From assembly GCF_963668385.1 (NCBI RefSeq), contig NZ_OY764327.1, positions 620,001 through 684,000 of the forward strand: a stretch of 64,000 bases of DNA. The letters are read 5' to 3'. Numbering within the stretch: position 1 is the first letter of the stretch; every line of letters starts with the position of its first letter. The notes beneath the pieces are model-generated. The model was not told where the DNA came from, did no database searches, and saw nothing but the letters and a program-made list of their open reading frames with translations. Both the position numbers and the translations under genes were made by a program. The DNA comes from an uncultured Carboxylicivirga sp. (GTDB lineage: Bacteria > Bacteroidota > Bacteroidia > Bacteroidales > Marinilabiliaceae). Positions 41,123 to 49,599 of the stretch are shown here, one piece after another.

Positions 41123-44100
41123 TTTCCATACAATAGCAGCTCTTTGCTTTGTACCATCCATCAATATTTCTAATGGATGGTTAAACCGAACATGCTTAAA
41201 GTATTTTGTTTCGGTAATTGTTTCCTGATGATTTAAAACATCAAAATCAACTAACTTATCTATACCATTCTGATGAATACTGAAATACCCCACATTCATA
41301 GAGGTTACATTATGGAAGAAGTGCGATCCCAAGGAGGCATCCAAAGGAAAATTAGGTAAGCCCATTTCAACTATTACACGAGCATGTGATATTTGCGACC
41401 AATACACCGGAATACCGGTAAAACGATCGCGGGTACCCCAACGTCCCGGGCCAATTAATACATACTCTGAGTCTTGCTCTTCGAAATACTTATTAAGCCG
41501 GGCTACTTCCTTGGCCATGGCTTCGGTTTGAGTACGATCAAACTCCTCCACCTTCATAAATACCACATCGTGTATATAATCGATATGCCCATTGCCCATA
41601 CCTTTGTTTGACTGCAGCAATAAACGATCGGTAGGTACCTCATCAAAATTGATTTCGATATGATTTTCGATGCGTATCAATGGCTTTATCTGCAACAGAT
41701 ATAAAGTTGGCAAACCTCTTTTCCCCTGATCCAGATCTACGGCAAATTCAATTTCGACAGGTGCCCCCATTGCTTCTTTAAAAAACCGTAGTAACATATC
41801 GAGTGTTGATGCCAAAGGAATATGATCGTATTTAAGAATATTAGAAAAGTTAACCACCCTTGGTCCCCGTTTACTAAAATCGTTTACCAGCCTGTCGTAA
41901 TTAAAATCATAAACGGATGCACAATGTTTTAGATTACCATCTTCCTCGGCTTCTTTAATACTTAGTTTGATGATAGATTCATCTTCATCTCCATTATCTA
42001 AATTCAGACCTTCGCTCTCGAGATTAATGGCATAAAAATGAGTTTGCGAATCTTTGATCTGATCGGGTATGGCATTTAACTCTAATTGTGGGTATTTAGG
42101 ACAAAAGCGATAGGCCTTTTCGCCACCCACAACATATTTACCCAAACCAACGCCCAGCACCGCAAAACCATCTTCGGGTTTCATATACGAGAAGGGGTAG
42201 TAATTATACGACTGTGCAACACCACTTATATGCGGATAATAGCGTTCGCCCACTCGCCCACCTACTACTTGCTGTATGATAACAGCCATTTTTTCTTCCT
42301 CAACCTTATAATTTACCGCATCGAAATAAGCTTTAGCCGGATCGCTAAATACCGATGCATACACCAGCTTTACAGCATTGCACAATTGCTGATACCTCAC
42401 ATTAACATCGGGATGATTATTTGGTATCATATAGGTAGCATATACCCCGGCAAAGGGCTGTAATAAACTATCTTCGAACAAGCCCGATGAACGAACCGCC
42501 AAAGGACAATCGACCATTTGCACATATTGCAAGAGCTTCTCATTTACCTCATCGCTCAACTCCGACCTGATAAACAAACGCTTTACATCACCAAAATCCT
42601 GCTCGTTGCAAAACAGATTGTACAAATCGTTTTTTTCGATAAAACGAGTAAACTCCTCGGCTCCAATAATAGTTGTGGCAGGTATACGGATATTGATATC
42701 CTTTACAATCTCTTCGAAATTAATATTCTCGATGAAGTTACTAAGGAAAGCCATTCCACGGCCCTTGCCACCGAACGATCCGTCGCCAATGCGAACAATG
42801 TAACGGTTACTATTTACCAAAGGCTTATCGAAAGGTACCACTTTACCTCGCAGGCGCTCCAAGCGAACATCTTCGAACACATCCAGAATTACCTGGCGCA
42901 GCTTGGTAAAACTCTCAAAATCTTCGATGCGATATGGGCGTAAACGCTTTGCAATGGTTATCTCACCCCTGGCCATCAACCAGGTTGATAATCCATTTCG
43001 ACGAGCATGATACAGCAACGATTCGGGCGGTACCTCGGCCAAACATTGAATGAACTTATTAAGATTATGAGCCTCGCCTACTTTAACTCCCCTGCTATTG
43101 GTAAATACAAAATTACCAAAGCCCAATTGCTGATGGATGAAATTATAAATATCGAGACTAAGACTATCGGAATTTTTGTCGATAAACTCTGAATTAACAT
43201 ACGCTGCTTTAGATGCATTGGTAGGATCGGATGATTGCAAAAGCGTTGGAATTTCGTTTTTCGATTGTACATATTTGATCAACTCAACCCCTGCATTTTC
43301 ATCATCTACCCCATTGCGCTTGTATTTAACATCGGATATAACACATATAAGATTATCGGTATATTTATCAACCACCTCTATGGCATCTTCGTAATTACTT
43401 ACCAATAATATTTTGGGTCGAACCCGCATTTTTAACATCCGGTACACCTCGCCTAAACTCTCCTCTTCGAGAATGGCTTGCGTTTGCCGCATTACAATGG
43501 AATACAATAAAGGCAAATATCGGGTATAGTATTTTTGTGAATCTTCGACCAACAGAATAATACGAACATCGCCTACCTTAACATCGTTTTCAACATTCTT
43601 TTTATCCTCCACATACTTGATCATAGCCAGGAAAACTCTTGAATCGCCATTCCACACAAATACACGCTCGATATTATCGATGTTGCCACTTGCCTCGTCG
43701 AAAAAACGAAGATCGGCATTGTTATTCACCAACAACATTATAGGTACCTGAGGTTCTATCGCCTTAATCTGGCGACTAATATTAAGAGGCTGTTGCTTAT
43801 CGAGCCCGGCCATCACAATTACCATTTCGAAGTGTCGTTTCTGCATTAAAGCAATGGCTTCGTCGGCACTGTTTACGCTGGTAATACGCGGAGCAGTAAA
43901 CAAATTGAGTTGCAGGTATTCGCCGGCAATCTTATCAAAGAATCGTCCTTCGCGCACAATACTGTAGGCATCGTAATGATTGGCCACCAACAATATTTCG
44001 CGCACCTTAAACGACATTAGTTCCTGAAAAATATCTTTATCGGTAACACGTCGTTTATATATTTGAGACAGCTGTAGCTGATTATCAGACGAGATCATAA

Positions 44101-44197
44101 ACAATCTATTTTCGTTGATTATATGTTTGGTCAGTATAATATTGCTTAAGAAAGATTGTACAAATACGGCTTTTCTTCCATCATCCATAAGCAACAT
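41120..44197 (-). CDS. Large protein with two receiver-like segments and a PEP/pyruvate-kinase ATP-binding (PPDK_N) domain
   Basis: The start is taken at the ATG at 44197; an in-frame TTG lies just upstream and another ATG at 44188. Residues ~65-180 and ~215-350 look like response-regulator folds. The second has acidic LLVEDSQKYY and an Asp in ICVISDVKYKR at the phospho-acceptor place; the first looks degenerate. Residues ~470-850 form the ATP-grasp-like PPDK_N domain, as in PEP synthase (GDGSFGGKGRGMAFLSNF, LAVRSSGLFEDSLLQPFAG, YLLQIKPL). The phospho-histidine swivelling domain and the PEP-binding barrel are absent, so it cannot be a complete PEP synthase. The C-terminal ~150 residues contain GPGRWGTRDRFTGIPVYWSQ. 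The reaction is unknown. Confidence 0.8.
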   Translation of the reverse strand: MLLMDDGRKAVFVQSFLSNIILTKHIINENRLFMISSDNQLQLSQIYKRRVTDKDIFQELMSFKVREILLVANHYDAYSIVREGRFFDKIAGEYLQLNLFTAPRITSVNSADEAIALMQKRHFEMVIVMAGLDKQQPLNISRQIKAIEPQVPIMLLVNNNADLRFFDEASGNIDNIERVFVWNGDSRVFLAMIKYVEDKKNVENDVKVGDVRIILLVEDSQKYYTRYLPLLYSIVMRQTQAILEEESLGEVYRMLKMRVRPKILLVSNYEDAIEVVDKYTDNLICVISDVKYKRNGVDDENAGVELIKYVQSKNEIPTLLQSSDPTNASKAAYVNSEFIDKNSDSLSLDIYNFIHQQLGFGNFVFTNSRGVKVGEAHNLNKFIQCLAEVPPESLLYHARRNGLSTWLMARGEITIAKRLRPYRIEDFESFTKLRQVILDVFEDVRLERLRGKVVPFDKPLVNSNRYIVRIGDGSFGGKGRGMAFLSNFIENINFEEIVKDINIRIPATTIIGAEEFTRFIEKNDLYNLFCNEQDFGDVKRLFIRSELSDEVNEKLLQYVQMVDCPLAVRSSGLFEDSLLQPFAGVYATYMIPNNHPDVNVRYQQLCNAVKLVYASVFSDPAKAYFDAVNYKVEEEKMAVIIQQVVGGRVGERYYPHISGVAQSYNYYPFSYMKPEDGFAVLGVGLGKYVVGGEKAYRFCPKYPQLELNAIPDQIKDSQTHFYAINLESEGLNLDNGDEDESIIKLSIKEAEEDGNLKHCASVYDFNYDRLVNDFSKRGPRVVNFSNILKYDHIPLASTLDMLLRFFKEAMGAPVEIEFAVDLDQGKRGLPTLYLLQIKPLIRIENHIEINFDEVPTDRLLLQSNKGMGNGHIDYIHDVVFMKVEEFDRTQTEAMAKEVARLNKYFEEQDSEYVLIGPGRWGTRDRFTGIPVYWSQISHARVIVEMGLPNFPLDASLGSHFFHNVTSMNVGYFSIHQNGIDKLVDFDVLNHQETITETKYFKHVRFNHPLEILMDGTKQRAAIVWK

Positions 44198-44292
44198 CAA
44201 TCAAAACAAATTAAAGGAAAAATATGAGTTTGCGAAATGATATTACTTACTATATACAGCAACCGTTGGTTTAATCTTTGACCATATACCAC

Positions 44293-44323
44293 AAAAAAGC
44301 CCCGTTTACTATAACGAGGCTTT
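44293..44323 (-). terminator. Terminator of the helical-protein gene at 44343
   Basis: On the minus strand agcctcgtt pairs with aacggggct (one wobble), followed by T6. It starts about 20 bases past the stop. Confidence 0.85.
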
Positions 44324-44342
44324 CAATTATTCACTTCTCTTA

Positions 44343-45056
44343 TTATTCAGGCTTATCGCCAGCTGGTTCATCTTTTAAATATCGGTAAGTAAAACCATAG
44401 TTTTGCAATATACGACGCTTGCTGGCAGCATCTTTTTTGCGCAGGTTGAAATTTAGATACTCATAAATTTCGCGAATTATATCATCCATTTGTACCCTCA
44501 AACCTGCTATCTCTTCCTGAGCTTTATCGTAGACTTCGTCGGCCATTGGCACATCTCCTACTTCCTTCCAGGCCTTATCCAGTACTTCTTTTAACTCCGA
44601 TGCCGATGGGTTAATCATTGCCGGATAACCAGCCAACACCGCTGTTGCATCACCATCAACCACGCGTTGGGCAATATCCAACATATCTTTTTGTTTCGAT
44701 AATTCGGGTGTTGCACCACTCAAGGGTAAATAATAATGCGTTAATACCTGCGCCGAGTGATTAAGTCGCGAAGTACGCCTGCGAAGTACCTCCCAAAAAT
44801 CGCGCAACCAAACATTAAGTGCATCTAACGACACTTGCTTTTCGCTTACTTCTTTTGATCGTTGACTTAATAAACTATTAACAACACTTAATTTCTGATC
44901 GAATTGAGGTAGTAAAACATTGGCTTTGTCAATCACCTCTGGAGGAACCATAACTAAAGTGGCTTTTTCGACGCTGTTTGCCGCCAGGGTATTGATACAT
45001 TTTTTTAAAAATTGTGAGCGAGCATTGTCGCTTTGGGGGAATTGGATTTCGGGCAT
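44343..45056 (-). CDS. Conserved helical protein of unknown function (paralogue of the gene at 1122-1826)
   Basis: This 237-residue soluble protein is predicted almost wholly helical, without signal or membrane segments. I do not recognise a named family. Shared features with the protein at 1122-1826 are FPQSDNARSQFLKK near the N-terminus, LPQFDQKLS near residue 50, MINPSASELK near 148, and the C-terminal block AGLRVQMDDIIREIYEYLN ... SKRRILQNYGFTYRYLK. It has a good terminator. The gene starts next to the region holding the 42-bp repeat array. Confidence 0.8.
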   Translation of the reverse strand: MPEIQFPQSDNARSQFLKKCINTLAANSVEKATLVMVPPEVIDKANVLLPQFDQKLSVVNSLLSQRSKEVSEKQVSLDALNVWLRDFWEVLRRRTSRLNHSAQVLTHYYLPLSGATPELSKQKDMLDIAQRVVDGDATAVLAGYPAMINPSASELKEVLDKAWKEVGDVPMADEVYDKAQEEIAGLRVQMDDIIREIYEYLNFNLRKKDAASKRRILQNYGFTYRYLKDEPAGDKPE

Positions 45057-45230
45057 ATTTGAAGATTTTTATGATTTTTAAGATTCTCAAGATAACAATT
45101 ATGATAATCTTTACAAAGCTTCAACCATCTATTTTTCTGACTTTAACCATACTTTTTCACCAAACCATACTCATCATACTGTTTATAGCACCTGCATCAC
45201 AATAACGCCCTACAAGCTAAACCTCACTAT
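45057..45230. other. Intergenic sequence between the helical-protein gene and the 42-bp array
   Basis: AT-rich, no ORF of note. It should contain the promoter of the minus-strand gene at 45056, but no convincing -33/-7 pair was found. With the array it makes a 505-base gap between divergent genes. Confidence 0.4.
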
Positions 45231-45500
45231 TTTTACGATTAAACAAAGCCATTTCTACTCAACTACAGGTGGATTTGTGGCGCCCACAATGCCCTTCCAG
45301 TCGACCAGACCATCATTTATGGCGCCCAAAATGGGTTCCTAGCCGACTAGGAATGCATTTGTGGCACCCAATATCCCCGTCCAGCCGGCTAGACATCCAT
45401 CGTTGGCACCTAAAATGCTTTTCTACTGGGCTAGAATACCATATTAGGCACCACAAACATAGTTGTAGCCCAGTAGAAAGCCCTATTTAGCGCTCATTGG
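45231..45500. repeat. Tandem array of degenerate 42-bp units
   Basis: Five full units start at 45273, 45315, 45357, 45399 and 45441. A partial unit lies before them (45231-45272) and another after (45483-~45500). The period is exactly 42 bases each time. Positions 1-20 are the most conserved (consensus ATTTGTGGCRCCCAAAATGC). Positions 25-36 hold a tetramer that recurs after 4 bases: ctac-tcaa-ctac, ccag-tcga-ccag, ctag-ccga-ctag, ccag-ccgg-ctag, ctac-tggg-ctag, gtag-ccca-gtag. The tetramer differs between units but agrees within a unit at 3-4 of 4 bases. Units 4 and 5 also contain a perfect 13-bp inverted pair (ttctactgggcta / tagcccagtagaa). The array is richer in G+C than its flanks and lies between divergent genes. 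Function unknown. Confidence 0.85.
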
Positions 45501-45561
45501 TATGTATCATCTTTAAAAAATGCTTTTATCTTTATAGCATAAAATAATTAACCCACCTCAA

Positions 45562-46389
45562 ATGAAGTATCTGATCGTATTAGGATTATTCATGCAAATA
45601 GTGTCTGTTCAGGCACAACAAACCATTAAAGGAAAAATTATTAATGAGGATGATCACCCCATACCTTATGCTACTATTTCCGTTAATGGAACCAATAAAG
45701 GCTGCTACTCCAATACCAACGGTTGTTTTGAATTGATAAGCAATAAACACAGTCTTTCCGTAAGTTGTATTGGATATGTATCGCAACAAATTAAGGTTGA
45801 TGATTGCACCGATACCATACATATAAGACTACAAAAAAGAGATATTGCCCTTAAGGAAGTGGTGGTAACATCGCAAAAAACAAAGCTTAAAAAGGTAAAA
45901 GACCAAGGTAAAATAGCCTGCTCTGTATGCGCTTATAAGGGCATGGAAATAGTTAGTTTTATTCCGGTACCCAAAGGAAGTACTCTGAATAACCTTACCT
46001 TTTATTGCAAAAGAACCCGCACCAAGCGAGTAGCCGGATTGAGGCTTTACAGCTATAATTATAAGAATGAGCCGGAAGAAATTTTGATGACCGAAAACCT
46101 GGTGGTTGACATAGCTCCTTATTCCAATAAAATTTTGTTTGATGTTAAGAAGCTAAATATTGTAGTGCCCCAAAATGGACTTTATGCCGGACTGGTTTTT
46201 ATGGATGCTAATACAGCAGAAATGAAGAAAAAAGACAAAACCAATCCGTATGTATATTTAAGCAGCAAACACAATAGGAAGCAAACTTTTATCAGAACAT
46301 ATAATCACAAATTTACACCCGAAAATTTTCCATACGCATTTGATAAGGAACGCATCAGCAACCTGCAGTGTAGTTATAGTTATTACTGA
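45562..46389 (+). CDS. Secreted protein with carboxypeptidase-regulatory-like (TonB-receptor N-terminal type) domain
   Basis: This 275-residue protein has a signal peptide (MKYLIVLGLFMQIVSVQAQ). The beta domain (about residues 20-95) has the repeat pattern 'GKIINEDDHPIPYATISVNG ... SNTNGCFEL ... SVSCIGYVSQQIKV' and ends in 'LKEVVVTSQK', as at the N-terminus of SusC-like receptors. No plug or barrel follows. Instead there is a ~170-residue beta-rich domain of unknown type (KIACSVCAYKGMEIVSFIPV ... LNNLTFYCKR ... RLYSYNYKNEPEEIL ... YAGLVFMDAN). It probably sits in the periplasm or on the surface. It is monocistronic. Confidence 0.8.
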   Translation: MKYLIVLGLFMQIVSVQAQQTIKGKIINEDDHPIPYATISVNGTNKGCYSNTNGCFELISNKHSLSVSCIGYVSQQIKVDDCTDTIHIRLQKRDIALKEVVVTSQKTKLKKVKDQGKIACSVCAYKGMEIVSFIPVPKGSTLNNLTFYCKRTRTKRVAGLRLYSYNYKNEPEEILMTENLVVDIAPYSNKILFDVKKLNIVVPQNGLYAGLVFMDANTAEMKKKDKTNPYVYLSSKHNRKQTFIRTYNHKFTPENFPYAFDKERISNLQCSYSYY

Positions 46390-46395
46390 TAAAGC

Positions 46396-46440
46396 ATTAG
46401 CTATCAACCAGCAGCCAATAGCTAATAGCTATTTTTTTTA
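46396..46440 (+). terminator. Terminator of the secreted-domain gene, with an alternative hairpin
   Basis: aatagct (46417-46423) pairs with agctatt (46427-46433) before a T8 run on the plus strand. The left arm can instead pair with attagctat at 46396-46404 (9 bp with 46418-46426), so the two hairpins exclude each other. It also lies at the end of the convergent hisB gene. Confidence 0.65.
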
Positions 46441-47571
46441 CAACATCCCTTTGGTACTGGGTAGTTGATCGTTATATGGATCTTTACGAATGGCTGCCCT
46501 GATGGCACGTGCCAGTGCTTTAAAAATACCTTCTATCTTATGATGCTCGTTGCCACCTTCGGCCTTTATATTAAGGTTGCAGGCTGCCGCATCGGAAAAA
46601 CTCTTAAAGAAATGATGGAACATCTCGGTAGGAGTATCGCCAATCATCTCGCGCTTAAATTCGGTTTCCCAAACCAACCAGGGTCGTCCACCAAAATCGA
46701 TGGCTACCTGTGCCAGACAATCGTCCATTGGCAGACAGAAACCATAACGCTCAATACCACGCTTATCGCCCAAAGCCTTTTTGAAAGCCTCGCCCAACAC
46801 AATGGCCGTATCTTCCATGGTATGATGTTCGTCGACATGTAAATCGCCCTTTACCTCAACCGTTAAATCACAACCCGAGTGACGACCAATCTGCTCCAAC
46901 ATATGATCGAAGAAATTCAGTCCGGTTGCAATATTGCACTTGCCCGAACCATCCAAATTAACAGCCACCTTGATGCTTGTTTCAGCCGTTGAACGCACTA
47001 CTTCGGCACTTCTTTCTGATTTAAATAAAAAGGCAGCTACCTCATTCCATTGGTCAGTAAGCAAGGCACACACCTCTGTTAACCCAGCTTCGGCCAACAT
47101 CTTATCTCCTGCTTCTTTACCTTGCAGCAAAATGGCTTTACAACCCAGATTCTTGGCCAGTTGCACATCGGTAATTCGATCGCCAATTACAAACGAACCA
47201 TCCAAATCGTAATCACCCTCCATATACTCAGTCAGCATAGCAGTTCCAGGCTTACGCGTAGGAGCATTCTCTTCGGGTAGGGTTGGATCGATATGCACCT
47301 TATCAAAGGTGATTCCTTCCCCCTCTAAAGCCTTCATCATCTTATTTTGAGCCGGCCAAAAGGTATCTTCCGGAAAAGAAGCTGTGCCCAATCCATCCTG
47401 ATTGGTGACCATAGCCAGGTAGAAATCGAGTTGCTGAGCTATCTTTGATAAGTTTTGAAAAACTCCAGGATAAAACTCCAGCTTCTCCAGACTGTCAACC
47501 TGGTAATCAACGGGAGGTTCCACAATAAGGGTACCGTCCCTATCTATAAATAGTATTTTTTTCTTTTGCAT
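46438..47571 (-). CDS. hisB: Bifunctional histidinol-phosphatase / imidazoleglycerol-phosphate dehydratase
   Basis: This 377-residue fusion catalyses two steps of histidine synthesis. The N-terminal HAD phosphatase domain (~1-165) has IDRDGTL (D10, D12). The C-terminal dehydratase (~185-377) has the metal-binding [10 protein letters not shown] and [20 protein letters not shown] motifs and [14 protein letters not shown]. It is the last his gene of this operon; hisH, hisA and hisF do not follow as they often do in this phylum. Confidence 0.96.
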   Translation of the reverse strand: MQKKKILFIDRDGTLIVEPPVDYQVDSLEKLEFYPGVFQNLSKIAQQLDFYLAMVTNQDGLGTASFPEDTFWPAQNKMMKALEGEGITFDKVHIDPTLPEENAPTRKPGTAMLTEYMEGDYDLDGSFVIGDRITDVQLAKNLGCKAILLQGKEAGDKMLAEAGLTEVCALLTDQWNEVAAFLFKSERSAEVVRSTAETSIKVAVNLDGSGKCNIATGLNFFDHMLEQIGRHSGCDLTVEVKGDLHVDEHHTMEDTAIVLGEAFKKALGDKRGIERYGFCLPMDDCLAQVAIDFGGRPWLVWETEFKREMIGDTPTEMFHHFFKSFSDAAACNLNIKAEGGNEHHKIEGIFKALARAIRAAIRKDPYNDQLPSTKGML

Positions 47572-47625
47572 TTAGATTAATTTTTAAATAGCTCAAGCAC
47601 GAATTAGAAATTCGCGCTACCAACC

Positions 47626-48522
47626 TTACTTAATAATCTTGGTTTTCAACCACACTTCTAAATACTGAGTCCAATAAGCAACTGGCCTGTCGGCAGCAAA
47701 TCCAAATCCATGACCTCCGGTAGGAAGAATCACTTTAGTAACATCGCCACCTTTTTCAAACAAGTTTTGGGCATATCGGTCTGAGTTTTCAACAGGCACA
47801 GCCCCATCGTTAATGGCATGAACCATTAGGGTAACCGGTGTTTTTTCAGTCACCTGGTTTTCTACCGAGAAATAATCAACCATACTAACGGCTGGATCTT
47901 TACCAATCAAATTCTCACGACTTCCCATGTGTGTGCATGCTTTATCCATGCTAATAACAGGGTACATCAATACCGAAAAATCAGGACGAACCTCTTCTGA
48001 TGTTCTTTTATCATCAACCGGATGAGTAAACAAGGTTGACACAGATGCAGCCAAATGACCACCCGCCGAAAAACCAATTACACCCACTCTGGTAGGATCA
48101 ATATTATATTCTTTGGCTTTGGAACGAACCAGATAAACGGCCTGCTGCGCATCCATCAAAGGCACATAGCTTGAGTTTTCAAACAAATCAGCATCGGGCA
48201 AACGATACTTCAATACAAAAGCCTCGAATCCTAATTTATTAAACCACTCGGCAGCCATGTAGCCCTCGTGATCGATTGCCTCGCGAGCATATCCTCCACC
48301 AGGAATAATAATAATTGCAGGTTTGGCCTCTTTGCTTTTTACCGGGTAATGATAAAGCTGCGGCACAGTAACCCGCGATACCCGGTTATTAACATCCTGC
48401 TCTTCTACTTGTACATCTTTATTAAAAGGTGCTTTACCTTCCCAAAGGTTAATTCTTTCTTTTTGACCGTACATTGTACTTGCAATCAGTAGTAATACAC
48501 TTAATAAGATTTGGATTTTCAT
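47626..48522 (-). CDS. Secreted alpha/beta-hydrolase (carbohydrate-esterase-like) inside the his operon
   Basis: This 298-residue protein has a signal peptide (MKIQILLSVLLLIASTMYGQ). The hydrolase fold has the oxyanion motif IIIIPGGGYA (~72-80) and nucleophile elbow GFSAGG (S152). The acid is probably the Asp in HAINDGAVPVENS and the base the His in TGGHGFGF. It resembles the acetyl-xylan-esterase-like enzymes of polysaccharide-degrading Bacteroidota. It lies 19 bases after hisC and 54 bases before hisB on the same strand, so it should share the his transcript, though an extracellular esterase has no known part in histidine synthesis. Confidence 0.85.
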   Translation of the reverse strand: MKIQILLSVLLLIASTMYGQKERINLWEGKAPFNKDVQVEEQDVNNRVSRVTVPQLYHYPVKSKEAKPAIIIIPGGGYAREAIDHEGYMAAEWFNKLGFEAFVLKYRLPDADLFENSSYVPLMDAQQAVYLVRSKAKEYNIDPTRVGVIGFSAGGHLAASVSTLFTHPVDDKRTSEEVRPDFSVLMYPVISMDKACTHMGSRENLIGKDPAVSMVDYFSVENQVTEKTPVTLMVHAINDGAVPVENSDRYAQNLFEKGGDVTKVILPTGGHGFGFAADRPVAYWTQYLEVWLKTKIIK

Positions 48523-48541
48523 TAGTTATTGGATTTATTTC

Positions 48542-49579
48542 TTATTTCTGATAAGATTGTAATGATTTAAGTAATTGTTTATTTTCATCGGATGTACCCA
48601 CAGTAATTCGTAAACAGCCCGCACACAAGGCAACCGATGAGCGATCGCGAATGATGATTTCATCACTCACCAGGTAGTTATACAAACCTTTGGCGTCATC
48701 TACTTTCACCAACAAGTAATTGGCATCTGATGGGTAAATCTTTTGTACAAACGTAAATTGCTGCAAATCATTATTCATTCGGGCTCTTTCTTTCAATAAA
48801 GTTTCGACCCACTGATGTTTATCATCTTCTTTATCCAATAATTCTGAAGCCTTCTCTTGGGTAAGAATATTAATATTATAAGGATATTTAATGCTACTTA
48901 GTACTTTGATGATAGCCTTTGATGCAAAAGCCATCCCCAATCGAATACCTGCCATTCCCCATGCTTTAGAGAAGGTTTGCAATACCAGCAGATTTGGAAA
49001 CTCATTCAATTGTTTCAACAAACTCTTCTCAGGAGCAAAGTCAATATAAGCCTCGTCAAGCACAACTATGCCGTCGAATCCTTTGATAAGCGTTACAATA
49101 TCCTCCTCGTTAAAACAGTTTCCGGTTGGATTATTAGGTGAACAAAGAAAAAGCAGCTTAGAATTGTTATCCGCAGCAGCCAGAAGCGCATTCACATCCA
49201 ACTGAAAATCGTCGGTTAACAGAACTTTACGCACTTCAATATTATTAATGTCTGCAGCCACCTGATACATTCCATAGGTTGGATCGATACTTACCACATT
49301 ATCCTGCCCAGGTTCACAAAATGCACGAAACAATAAATCGATGGGTTCATCACTTCCATTACCCAAAAAGATTTGATCTACCTCAACTCCTTTTATAGGA
49401 GCAATCTTTGCTTTAAGCTTCCGTTGATACGGATCGGGATAACGATTGTAGGGTTGGTTAAATGGGTTTTCGTTGGCATCGAGGTAAACTGATGCCGTTC
49501 CGGTGAATTCATCACGGGCCGAAGAGTAGGGCTTCAGCCCTTTTATATTAGATCTTAAAAGCTCATCAAGCGTTTTCAT
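48542..49579 (-). CDS. hisC: Histidinol-phosphate aminotransferase
   Basis: This 345-residue PLP enzyme (fold type I) has DANENPF and NRYPDP near the N-terminus, SPNNPTGN (~147-154), DEAYIDF (~175-181) and the PLP lysine in TFSKAWGMAGIRLG (K205). It lies 20 bases downstream of hisD. The family order GDC is kept. Confidence 0.96.
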   Translation of the reverse strand: MKTLDELLRSNIKGLKPYSSARDEFTGTASVYLDANENPFNQPYNRYPDPYQRKLKAKIAPIKGVEVDQIFLGNGSDEPIDLLFRAFCEPGQDNVVSIDPTYGMYQVAADINNIEVRKVLLTDDFQLDVNALLAAADNNSKLLFLCSPNNPTGNCFNEEDIVTLIKGFDGIVVLDEAYIDFAPEKSLLKQLNEFPNLLVLQTFSKAWGMAGIRLGMAFASKAIIKVLSSIKYPYNINILTQEKASELLDKEDDKHQWVETLLKERARMNNDLQQFTFVQKIYPSDANYLLVKVDDAKGLYNYLVSDEIIIRDRSSVALCAGCLRITVGTSDENKQLLKSLQSYQK

Positions 49580-49599
49580 TTTGACACAAGGATTAGAAG

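Noticed and set aside
45269-45490. Open frame of 73 codons across the 42-bp array
   Set aside because: It starts at GTG, has no ribosome site, and is open because the repeat period is a multiple of three. The 14-residue repeat peptide is more likely a by-product of the DNA repeat.
45231-45500. CRISPR array
   Set aside because: There is no division into identical repeats and unique spacers, the units are degenerate throughout, and no cas gene is present.
46396-46440. Regulatory switch at the end of the gene at 45562
   Set aside because: The two exclusive hairpins lie downstream of the stop codons of both convergent genes, where a plain terminator is the simpler reading.
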